Notes under the pieces: generated by a model
Told to the model about the DNA's origin: nothing
The model's input: the letters and a program-made list of their open reading frames with translations, nothing else
The model's database searches: none
Source of the DNA: an uncultured Eubacteriales bacterium
GTDB lineage: Bacteria; Bacillota; Clostridia; Eubacteriales; Anaerofustaceae
Reading direction: 5' to 3'
DNA length: 9,576 bases
Assembly: GCA_902796565.1 (NCBI GenBank)
Contig: CADBPP010000204.1
Span: forward strand, 1 to 9,576
In this document: positions 1 to 5,888 of the stretch, piece by piece
Position numbering within the stretch: the first letter of the stretch is position 1
How the letters are laid out: each line of letters begins with the position of its first letter
Position numbers and translations under genes: made by a program

Positions 1-267
1 CATTCCGGCCTCGGGAACTTCGATAAGGGAAAGAAAGCCTGTGATTACACGGCGGACGAGCTTCTCTGGACCCGTCCGAAGATGACCGACCGTTACTATG
101 ATGACATCTTTACCGTTTTCGGGCACACACCGGTGGGATATCTCACCGAAGGAGAGGCCGCTTCAGCGGTGATCACCGACACCTGGGCGGATATCGACAT
201 GGGCGTCTCCTCAAGAGGGCGCCCGATGCTCTTAAGGCTCGAGGACATGGAGCAGATCTTTCTGTGA
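1..267 (+). CDS. Calcineurin-like phosphoesterase (PPP/ApaH-type), 3' end only
   Basis: The reading frame is open from the first base and ends at TGA 265-267, giving the last 88 residues of a longer protein. Motifs seen, numbered from the window edge: HSGL at 1-4, matching the HAGL-type metal-site loop; LLWTR at 21-25; FGHTPV at 40-45, whose His is a metal ligand in the family; and ADIDMG at 63-68 followed by a short strand (PMLLRLEDM), matching the IDTG...LRL ending of bacterial PPP-family enzymes. Known for the family: two-metal hydrolysis of phosphoserine/phosphothreonine or of dinucleoside polyphosphates. Which substrate applies cannot be told from the C-terminus. No membrane segment is seen in this part. 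The stop codon lies 6 bp from the stop of the convergent membrane-protein gene, so any terminator for this gene would have to lie inside that neighbour. The family call is fairly sure; the specific function is not. Confidence 0.75.
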   Translation, partial: HSGLGNFDKGKKACDYTADELLWTRPKMTDRYYDDIFTVFGHTPVGYLTEGEAASAVITDTWADIDMGVSSRGRPMLLRLEDMEQIFL

Positions 268-273
268 GCAACT

Positions 274-954
274 CTACTTTACGAGTCTTCCCTTAAGGAT
301 ATTCACGCAGCAGATGACCCCGATGACGGCGGAGAGGATCGAGACGGAAGTGGAGAAGACTCCCGCTGAGTTCAGAGCCGCGGGATAGACGCACATCGAA
401 AGGATGCCGAAGGCCAAGACTGCGCATACGCCCTTCTTTCTGAGTACCGTTTCCGATATGAGAACGCAGCAGCAGACGGAGGCTATGAACATGCTCAGGG
501 ATGAGGCCGCCATGAAGGAGAGGGCGATGTTCTCGTACAGGCGGTACTTTGCCGTGATGAGAAGGTACACGGAGTTTATCCCGCTCCTCCAGATGACGTG
601 GGAAGACGCGAAGCCGATCCCGAAGGCAATGACTGTGAAGCTGTCCAGCTGACCGGGAGATATCATCTTCATTATTATATATATGCCCGCGCACATAAGG
701 GCAGAGGATAATACGGCAACGGCCAGGGAGAAGCTTTCGGGAGAATCTACCGAGAGCATGTACATGGCGGGGGTGAGGGAAAAGAGCCTCATGAAGACCA
801 GTTCGTCCGCAGCCATGCCGAAAAGGGCATGGGAAGCTATGCCTCCCACCGCGAAGCGGGGGTCGCGCCTGAGCCTTACGCAGGAGAACACGAAACAGGC
901 GGCGGGGAGGATGACGGACGTGATCACGGTAAGAAATGCACAGAGCTTATCCAT
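274..954 (-). CDS. Multi-pass membrane protein of unknown function
   Basis: This ORF encodes 226 residues and I do not recognise it with confidence. The ATG at 954-952 is supported by AGAAGGAG (968-961, minus strand) six bases upstream. The protein is very hydrophobic. I estimate about seven membrane segments, roughly at 4-26, 35-60, 75-97, 105-122, 142-168, 175-192 and 198-219. The loops are short, with basic ends such as RLRRDPR (27-33) and LRKK (171-174), and the tail is KGRLVK. It is Cys-rich in hydrophobic segments (CCC at 161-163, CC at 215-216). The stretch FGIGFASSHVIW (111-122) loosely recalls the FGIGHGGIE-type segment of YhfC-like putative intramembrane proteases, but the expected acidic and basic catalytic-type residues are not evident, so this is only a weak hint. 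The gene converges on the phosphoesterase gene and diverges from pth. It appears to be a single-gene unit, and nothing in the context reveals its job. Confidence 0.65.
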   Translation of the reverse strand: MDKLCAFLTVITSVILPAACFVFSCVRLRRDPRFAVGGIASHALFGMAADELVFMRLFSLTPAMYMLSVDSPESFSLAVAVLSSALMCAGIYIIMKMISPGQLDSFTVIAFGIGFASSHVIWRSGINSVYLLITAKYRLYENIALSFMAASSLSMFIASVCCCVLISETVLRKKGVCAVLAFGILSMCVYPAALNSAGVFSTSVSILSAVIGVICCVNILKGRLVK

Positions 955-974
955 TGCTGTCTCCTTCTGGCTCC

Positions 975-980
975 ATTATC
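975..980 (-). promoter_or_regulatory. Candidate extended -10 for the membrane-protein gene
   Basis: Reading the minus strand, TGCGATAAT matches the extended -10 form TGnTATAAT, with GATAAT at 980-975. The -35 position holds only TGGCAA, a poor match to TTGACA. Transcription would begin near 968, leaving a leader of only about 14 nt that starts at the ribosome binding site. That is short but workable. This is a weak prediction. Confidence 0.25.
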
Positions 981-1044
981 GCACACGAAGGATCGTTTTG
1001 CCACTAAAAACAAAATTAATGGCGGGACACTGTCGTCCGGGCCG

Positions 1045-1060
1045 GATAATATTGTAAAAT
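1045..1060 (+). promoter_or_regulatory. Candidate -10 region for pth
   Basis: Two -10-like hexamers, GATAAT (1045-1050) and TAAAAT (1055-1060), lie 31-46 bp before the pth start in an otherwise ordinary divergent spacer. No good -35 lies 16-18 bp upstream of either (GGGACA at 1024-1029 is the best, at 15 bp). An 11-base palindrome, TCCGGgCCGGA (1036-1046), abuts GATAAT. The promoter for pth probably lies here because the upstream gene runs the other way, but the exact boxes are uncertain. Confidence 0.3.
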
Positions 1061-1090
1061 ACCACTGAATCGAATCTTAGAGGTACGCTA

Positions 1091-1720
1091 ATGTATCTGA
1101 TAGCAGGGCTCGGGAATCCGGGCAGGAAATACGAAAAGACGAAACACAACATGGGCTTCATGGTGGTGGACGAGTTCGCCCGCAGAAGGGGCGTCGAGTT
1201 CACATCCGAAAAGTTCGAAGCCCTGTATGCCAGGGCCGACTTCGCGGGCAAAAGGGTCCTCCTTATAAAGCCCCAGACCTTCATGAACCTCAGCGGTGAC
1301 GCCGTCAGCGCCTTCGCGGATTACTTCGATGTGGATCCCGCCGAGCTGATGGTGGTCTACGACGACTGCGAATTCGACATGGGAGCCATAAAGATACGCC
1401 GAAGGGGCAGCGCGGGCACCCATAACGGCATGAGGGATATCGTGGACAAGCTGGGATATACGGACTTTCCCCGCATGAGGATGGGGATAGGCTCCAGGGG
1501 GGAAATGGAGCTCTTCGATTACGTGCTCACCCCCTTCAGCGAGGAGGATCTGGAGAGGGTCATACGCCCCGCGGTGGAGCGGGCGTGCGACGCCCTGGAG
1601 TGTTTCCTCTCCGAGGGGACGGACGTGATGATGAACCGTTTCAACACTCCGAAGAAGAAAAAGGAGAGTTCTCCGCCTTCCGCTGCGGAGGGGGAGGAAG
1701 GGACATCGGAAGAACGATGA
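1091..1720 (+). CDS. pth: Peptidyl-tRNA hydrolase
   Basis: This 209-residue cytosolic enzyme cleaves the ester bond of peptidyl-tRNAs dropped from the ribosome, recycling tRNA. Motifs seen: GLGNPGRKY at 6-14 with Asn9; THE catalytic-type His at position 19 in KHNMGF (18-23); KPQTFMNLSG at 60-69 with Met65-Asn66; VVYDD at 88-92, where Asp91 matches the Asp of the catalytic pair; GTHNGMRD at 109-116 with Asn112; and RMRMGIG at 128-134. These correspond to E. coli N10, H20, M67/N68, D93 and N114, so the active site is complete. The ATG is supported by AGAGG (1079-1083) seven bases upstream, and the conserved fold starts at residue 2. The last ~22 residues form a charged, low-complexity tail (KKKK, then Ser/Pro/Glu-rich) that makes it slightly longer than the usual ~185-195 residues. 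The gene ends just before a strong terminator, so it is probably transcribed separately from rpoBC. Confidence 0.97.
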   Translation: MYLIAGLGNPGRKYEKTKHNMGFMVVDEFARRRGVEFTSEKFEALYARADFAGKRVLLIKPQTFMNLSGDAVSAFADYFDVDPAELMVVYDDCEFDMGAIKIRRRGSAGTHNGMRDIVDKLGYTDFPRMRMGIGSRGEMELFDYVLTPFSEEDLERVIRPAVERACDALECFLSEGTDVMMNRFNTPKKKKESSPPSAAEGEEGTSEER

Positions 1721-1735
1721 TATGTTTCATGGATG

Positions 1736-1764
1736 ATGCCGCCCGGAAAGAGGGCGGCATTTTT
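1736..1764 (+). terminator. Rho-independent terminator after pth
   Basis: A perfect 9-bp stem pairs ATGCCGCCC (1736-1744) with GGGCGGCAT (1752-1760) around a 7-base loop (GGAAAGA). It is followed directly by a T tract (1760-1764) and then A/T-rich DNA. It lies 15 bp after the pth stop and should separate pth transcription from the rpoBC promoter downstream. Confidence 0.9.
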
Positions 1765-1808
1765 GAAATAATATTTAGATATCTGAAATACACACGGGAG
1801 GGTATTCA

Positions 1809-1892
1809 GTGATTTTTATCCAGTCGGGGATAAATGACAAAAAAACACCGAAATCGGGAGGCTACGGACTTTTTTTTATAATAATGAGTTGA
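1809..1892 (+). CDS. Possible 27-codon small ORF upstream of rpoB
   Basis: GTG at 1809-1811 is preceded by GGGAGGG (1796-1802) at the ideal six-base spacing, and 27 codons follow to TGA 1890-1892. The product would begin MIFIQSGIN, have a basic middle (DKKTPKSGG) and end in a hydrophobic stretch (GLFFIIMS). I recognise no family. It lies after the pth terminator and before the rpoB promoter, and its stop codon overlaps the -35 box TTGAAT. Its GTG start overlaps the TGA (1810-1812) of another tiny frame starting at 1717. In favour is the unusually good ribosome binding site. Against are its small size, A/T-rich DNA that also reads as an UP-like element, and no obvious promoter of its own. It may well be chance. 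Confidence 0.2.
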   Translation: MIFIQSGINDKKTPKSGGYGLFFIIMS

Positions 1893-1917
1893 ATAATTGC
1901 CTTCCCGGTATTATAAT
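1869..1917 (+). promoter_or_regulatory. Main rpoBC promoter with UP-like tract
   Basis: TTGAAT (1889-1894) and the perfect -10 TATAAT (1912-1917) are separated by exactly 17 bases, a strong sigma-A/sigma-70 arrangement. Directly upstream, an A/T run with eight T residues (1870-1877) followed by ATAATAAT sits at about -40 to -55, where alpha-subunit UP elements lie. Transcription should begin about 4-9 bases after the -10, near 1921-1926. This is the best promoter in the window and fits the high expression needed for rpoBC. A second TATAAT (1877-1882) inside the UP-like tract has no matching -35. Confidence 0.8.
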
Positions 1918-1920
1918 ATT

Positions 1921-2067
1921 AAATTGCTCAGAAGCGCACTTTGGGCGCTTTTCTGCGAAATTTAATAAAAAAAATCATGAAAGGGGCTGTTTATTTTTCG
2001 GATTTTCACACATTTCGAGGATAAAAAGTTCCTTTTTCTGACCCAAATAATCCACAAGGAGTAATTA
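1921..2067 (+). promoter_or_regulatory. Untranslated leader of rpoB mRNA with 5' hairpin
   Basis: From the predicted start to the rpoB ATG the leader is about 145 nt and A/T-rich. Its 5' end can fold as CAGAAGCGC (1929-1937) with GCGC-TT-TTCTG (1945-1955), nine pairs with a two-base bulge and a 7-base loop (ACTTTGG). T residues in the 3' arm make it look like a weak terminator, but it starts only ~5-8 nt into the transcript. It is therefore more likely a 5' protective stem-loop or a block on read-through from upstream. A second very weak hairpin, AAAAAG-TTC-CTTTTT, lies at 2023-2037. The loop bases TTTGG (1940-1944) are complementary to CCAAA (2043-2047), just before the rpoB ribosome binding site AAGGAG (2056-2061). 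No known riboswitch or ribosomal-protein binding motif is recognised. Confidence 0.5.
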
Positions 2068-5000
2068 ATGGCAGTACACGCTCAGAAAATCGGCAAGCAC
2101 AACAGGATGAACTTCTCGCGCATCGAAGACGCCATCGATGTGCCGTATCTCATCGATATCCAGAAGTCATCCTACCAGTGGTTCCTTGACAAGGGGCTCA
2201 AGGAAGTATTCAACGACATCAACCCCATCGTGGATTTCTCCGGAAACCTGTTCCTGGAGATCGTTGACTACAGGCTGGACGGCACTCCCAAGTACAGCAT
2301 CGAGGAGTGCAAGGAGAGGGATACAAACTATTCCACATCCCTCAGAGTCACAATCCGCTATCAGAACAAGCAGACCCATGAAGCAAAACAGCAGGACATC
2401 TTCATGGCCGACTTCCCGCTTCTGACCGACACCGGCACATTTATCATCAACGGTGCCGAAAGAGTCGTGGTCAACCAGCTGGTGCGTTCCCCCGGAGCAT
2501 ATTTTTCCAAGGAGACCGACAAGCACGGCAAGGACCTGTTCGCTTCACAGCTGATCCCCAACAGGGGTGCGTGGCTCGAGTATGAGACCGACTCCAACAA
2601 CATTCTTTATGTCAGGGTCGACCGTACCAGAAAGGTGCCCATCACCGCTCTGGTAAGGGCCATCGGCATCGGTTCCAACGCCGAGATCATCTCCATCTTC
2701 GGAGAGGAGCAGCGCCTGCTGGATACACTGGAGAAGGATCCCTCCACCAGCGTGGAGACGGGTCTCACCGAGATCTACAAGAAGCTTCGTCCCGGCGAGC
2801 CCGCCACGGTGGATTCCGCCAGGCCCCTGTTCACATCCATGTTCTTCGATCCCAAGCGCTACGACCTGATGAGCGTCGGCCGCTACAAGCTCAACAAGAA
2901 GCTTGCCCTGGCGGAGCGCATCACCGGCAGGACCGCCGCGGAGGACGTGGAGGATGAGCGTTCCGGAGAGGTGTTCGTCACAGCAGGCGAGTATATTGAC
3001 AACGCCGCCGCCTGGAACATCCAGAACGCGGGCATCAATTCCGTAAAAGTCTGCGGGGATGATGACGCTGTCGTCACCGTAGTCGGCAACGGCACCGTGT
3101 TCGCGGACCGTTACGGACTGCCCTTCGACATAGCCGATCTGGATATCGATACCCCCGCCCAGCTGGGCGCCCTCAGGGATATCCTTGAATCCGGAAAGAG
3201 CCCCGAGGAGATGCGCACGATGTTCGAGTCATCCCTTTCAAAGCTCTATCCCAAGACCATCACCGCGGATGACATCATCGCTTCCATCAGCTACAACCTG
3301 GGCCTTGAGCACGGCATCGGCGAGATGGACGACATCGACCATCTCGGAAACAGAAGGCTGCGTTCCGTGGGCGAACTGCTTCAGAACCAGTTCCGCATCG
3401 GCATGGCCCGTTTCGAGAAGAACGTCAAGGAGAGGATGCAGCTTTTGGATCCCGAGGAGATCACTCCCCAGGCTCTGGTCAACATCCGTCCCGTCAGCGC
3501 TGCTCTGAAGGAATTCTTCGGTTCATCCCAGCTCTCCCAGTTCATGGATCAGACAAATCCTCTGGCGGAGCTCACCCATAAGAGAAGGCTCTCGGCCCTG
3601 GGTCCCGGAGGACTCACGAGGGAGAGGGCAGGCTTCGAGGTCAGGGACATCCATCATTCCCATTACGGAAGGATCTGCCCCATCGAGACCCCTGAAGGAC
3701 CGAACATCGGTCTTATCGGAAGCCTTTCCACCTTCGCGAGGGTCAACAAGTACGGTTTCATAGAGACCCCCTACAGGAAGGTCGTCGACGGTAAGGTCAC
3801 GGATGAGATCGTCTACATAAACGCTGAGGAAGAAGGCAAGTACTCCATCACCGCCGCCACCGAGCCCATCGGTGAGGACGGACTGCTGCTCAACGAAAGA
3901 GTCACGGTCCGTGCCGGCAAGATGAGGGACTTCGTCACCGTGTCCCGCGACAGAGTCGACTTCATGGACGTGTCTCCGAGACAGATGGTATCCATCGCCA
4001 CCAGCATGATCCCCTTCCTTGAGAACGATGACGCGAACCGCGCCCTCATGGGCTCCAACATGCAGCGTCAGGCAGTGCCTCTGCTCATCCCCGAGGCTCC
4101 CGTGGTAGCCACCGGTATCGAATACCGCGCCGCCAAGGATTCCGGAGTGTGCGTGGTGGCAAAGGAAGACGGCGAGGTCACCAGAGTCAGCGCCGACTGC
4201 ATCCAGATCAGAAGCGACGCCACCAGGGAGATCATCAAGTACGAGCTTCTCAAGTTCAAGCGTTCCAACCAGGGCACCTGCATCAACCAGCATCCCATCG
4301 TTAAGCTGGGCGACAAAATCAAGGCGGGAGACGTCATCGCCGACGGTCCCTCCACCGCCAACGGGGACATGGCCCTCGGACGCAACGTGCTGATCGGATT
4401 CATGACCTGGGAAGGCTACAACTACGAGGACGCCGTCATCCTTTCCGAGAGACTGGTTAAGGACGATGTTTACACATCCATACATATCGAGGAATTCGAG
4501 GCTGAAGCCAGGGAAACGAAGCTCGGTCCCGAAGAGATAACCAGGGAGATCCCCAACATAGGCGAGGACGCCATCAAGAACCTTGACTCCCGCGGCATCA
4601 TCCGTATCGGAGCCGAGGTCACCAGCGACGATATCCTTGTCGGAAAGGTCACCCCCAAGGGAGAGACCGATCTCTCACCGGAGGAGAGGCTCCTCCGGGC
4701 CATCTTCGGAGAGAAGGCCAGGGAAGTAAGGGACACCTCCCTCAAGGTGCCCCACGGCCAGTCGGGGATCGTCGTCGACATCCGCGAATTCACCAGGGAG
4801 AACGGCGACGAGCTCAAGCCCGGAGTCATCAAGCTGGTCAGGGTCTATGTCGCCATAAAGAGAAAGATCTCCGTGGGAGATAAGATGGCAGGACGCCACG
4901 GCAACAAGGGCGTCATCAGCCGTATCCTTCCCGAGGAGGATATGCCCTTCATGGCGGACGGAACTCCCCTGGACATAATGCTTTCGCCCATGGGCGTTCC

Positions 5001-5865
5001 TTCCCGTATGAACATCGGACAGGTGCTGGAAGTTCATCTCGGACTGGCGTGCCGCCAGCTGGGATGGGAGATAGCCACCCCCGTTTTCGCGGGAGCCACC
5101 GAGGCGGACATCAGGCAGTGTCTTGAGGACGCCGGAATGTCCCCCGACGGAAAGGTCACCCTTTACGACGGAAGGACGGGAGAACCCTTCGTCAATCCCA
5201 TCACCGTCGGATACATGTACATGCTCAAGCTCCACCATCTGGTGGATGACAAGATGCATGCCCGTTCCACCGGCCCCTACTCGCTGGTCACCCAGCAGCC
5301 TCTGGGCGGCAAGGCCCAGTTCGGAGGCCAGAGGTTCGGAGAAATGGAAGTCTGGGCCATCGAGGCGTACGGCGCCGCGAACGTGCTGCAGGAGATCCTG
5401 ACTGTCAAGAGCGACGACGTAGTGGGCCGTGTCAGGGCATACGAGGCCATCGTAAAGGGAGAGAACATCCCCAAGCCCAGCATCCCCGAGAGCTTCAAGG
5501 TGCTCATCAAGGAGTTCCAGAGCCTGTGTCTCGACATCAAGGTGCTGGATGCCGACGGGAACGAGGTCACTCTTTCCGACGACTATGACATCACTGCCCC
5601 CGACATGCTCAGGGTCCGCAACATCGGAGAAGACAAGTTCACATACGAGTTCAACGACGAAGATGAGGATGAGCCCGATGATGAGGACGATGACTTCGAT
5701 GAGGACGATGAGGACTTCGACGACTACGACGAAGACGACGATTTCGATGAGGATGACGACGATGACTTCGATGAAGATGACGACTTTGATGACGCCGCCG
5801 ACTTCGAAGAGGATGCCAACATCTTCGGATACGACGAAGATGACGGCAATGAAGAGGAAGAGTAA
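2068..5865 (+). CDS. rpoB: DNA-directed RNA polymerase subunit beta
   Basis: This 1265-residue beta subunit forms, with beta', the catalytic core of RNA polymerase and binds nascent RNA and template. The ATG is set by AAGGAG (2056-2061) six bases upstream. Seen in order: N-terminal protrusion and lobe regions (SRIEDAIDVPYLIDIQKSSY near 13-32; NGAERVVVNQLVRSPG near 128-143); the rifampicin pocket starting GSSQLSQFMDQTNPLAEL at 485-502, with Asp494, His504 and Ser509 at the sites E. coli numbers 516, 526 and 531, so wild-type rifampicin susceptibility is expected; the RICPIETPEGPNIGLI motif near 533-548; the ISVGDKMAGRHGNKG active-site segment (934-948); and the C-terminal clamp (LVTQQPLGGKAQFGGQRFGEMEVWAIEAYGA). 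The core ends near residue 1195, matching the usual Gram-positive length. Residues 1196-1265 are an added acidic tail (51 of 70 Asp/Glu, no Lys/Arg). The gene is followed 20 bp later by rpoC. Identity is certain; the tail's role is unknown. Confidence 0.99.
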   Translation: MAVHAQKIGKHNRMNFSRIEDAIDVPYLIDIQKSSYQWFLDKGLKEVFNDINPIVDFSGNLFLEIVDYRLDGTPKYSIEECKERDTNYSTSLRVTIRYQNKQTHEAKQQDIFMADFPLLTDTGTFIINGAERVVVNQLVRSPGAYFSKETDKHGKDLFASQLIPNRGAWLEYETDSNNILYVRVDRTRKVPITALVRAIGIGSNAEIISIFGEEQRLLDTLEKDPSTSVETGLTEIYKKLRPGEPATVDSARPLFTSMFFDPKRYDLMSVGRYKLNKKLALAERITGRTAAEDVEDERSGEVFVTAGEYIDNAAAWNIQNAGINSVKVCGDDDAVVTVVGNGTVFADRYGLPFDIADLDIDTPAQLGALRDILESGKSPEEMRTMFESSLSKLYPKTITADDIIASISYNLGLEHGIGEMDDIDHLGNRRLRSVGELLQNQFRIGMARFEKNVKERMQLLDPEEITPQALVNIRPVSAALKEFFGSSQLSQFMDQTNPLAELTHKRRLSALGPGGLTRERAGFEVRDIHHSHYGRICPIETPEGPNIGLIGSLSTFARVNKYGFIETPYRKVVDGKVTDEIVYINAEEEGKYSITAATEPIGEDGLLLNERVTVRAGKMRDFVTVSRDRVDFMDVSPRQMVSIATSMIPFLENDDANRALMGSNMQRQAVPLLIPEAPVVATGIEYRAAKDSGVCVVAKEDGEVTRVSADCIQIRSDATREIIKYELLKFKRSNQGTCINQHPIVKLGDKIKAGDVIADGPSTANGDMALGRNVLIGFMTWEGYNYEDAVILSERLVKDDVYTSIHIEEFEAEARETKLGPEEITREIPNIGEDAIKNLDSRGIIRIGAEVTSDDILVGKVTPKGETDLSPEERLLRAIFGEKAREVRDTSLKVPHGQSGIVVDIREFTRENGDELKPGVIKLVRVYVAIKRKISVGDKMAGRHGNKGVISRILPEEDMPFMADGTPLDIMLSPMGVPSRMNIGQVLEVHLGLACRQLGWEIATPVFAGATEADIRQCLEDAGMSPDGKVTLYDGRTGEPFVNPITVGYMYMLKLHHLVDDKMHARSTGPYSLVTQQPLGGKAQFGGQRFGEMEVWAIEAYGAANVLQEILTVKSDDVVGRVRAYEAIVKGENIPKPSIPESFKVLIKEFQSLCLDIKVLDADGNEVTLSDDYDITAPDMLRVRNIGEDKFTYEFNDEDEDEPDDEDDDFDEDDEDFDDYDEDDDFDEDDDDDFDEDDDFDDAADFEEDANIFGYDEDDGNEEEE
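5695..5808 (+). repeat. rpoB: Imperfect short repeats encoding the acidic RpoB tail
   Basis: The DNA is built of GAC/GAT/GAA/GAG codons punctuated by TTC or TTT. TTCGATGAGGA occurs at 5695-5705 and 5743-5753, with the variant TTCGATGAAGA at 5767-5777. Phe codons begin at 5695, 5716, 5743, 5767, 5785 and 5803, that is every 6-9 codons. Synonymous codons are mixed (GAC with GAT), so this is not a pure microsatellite. The whole simple stretch runs from about 5653 to 5862, in frame within rpoB. Confidence 0.6.
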
Positions 5866-5871
5866 TTATCA

Positions 5872-5888
5872 GGGGGAGGAAACTTTTG
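5872..5888 (+). promoter_or_regulatory. rpoC: Strong ribosome binding site fixing a TTG start for rpoC
   Basis: GGGGGAGGA (5872-5880) contains GGAGG (5875-5879), six bases before TTG at 5886-5888. The next in-frame ATG is codon 64, inside conserved sequence, so TTG is the real start. The 20-bp gap from the rpoB stop has no promoter or terminator, so rpoC is expressed from the rpoB transcript. Confidence 0.85.

Noticed and set aside
1717..1812. The 31-codon frame starting at the pth stop codon, considered as a gene
   Set aside because: It runs straight through the strong pth terminator and has only a modest ribosome binding site. It is kept only as part of a low-confidence finding.
1815..1834. 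Inverted repeat TTTATCC / GGATAAA as a terminator
   Set aside because: The seven-pair stem is A/T-rich and not followed by a T tract on either strand, and a much better terminator exists at 1736-1764.
1877..1882. A second TATAAT as an independent rpoB promoter
   Set aside because: There is no -35-like hexamer 16-18 bases upstream. It fits better as part of the A/T-rich UP-like tract of the 1889-1917 promoter.
1977..2024. A 15-codon upstream ORF (ATG to TAA) in the rpoB leader
   Set aside because: There is no ribosome binding site before the ATG (only A/T-rich sequence), and the peptide shows no run of regulatory codons.
3520..3620. Possible rifampicin-resistance substitutions in RpoB
   Set aside because: Asp494, His504 and Ser509 are all wild-type. 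Thr496 and Ala500 differ from E. coli but, as far as I know, are common natural variants in Gram-positive RpoB.
3523..4485. A 320-codon open frame on the minus strand opposite rpoB
   Set aside because: It is the same kind of shadow. Its residues simply mirror conserved rpoB codons and no family is recognisable.
5653..5862. Acidic RpoB tail as a frameshift or read-through artefact
   Set aside because: The frame is continuous and codon choice mixes GAC/GAT and GAA/GAG as in the rest of the gene. The tail ends at a normal stop right before the rpoC ribosome binding site.
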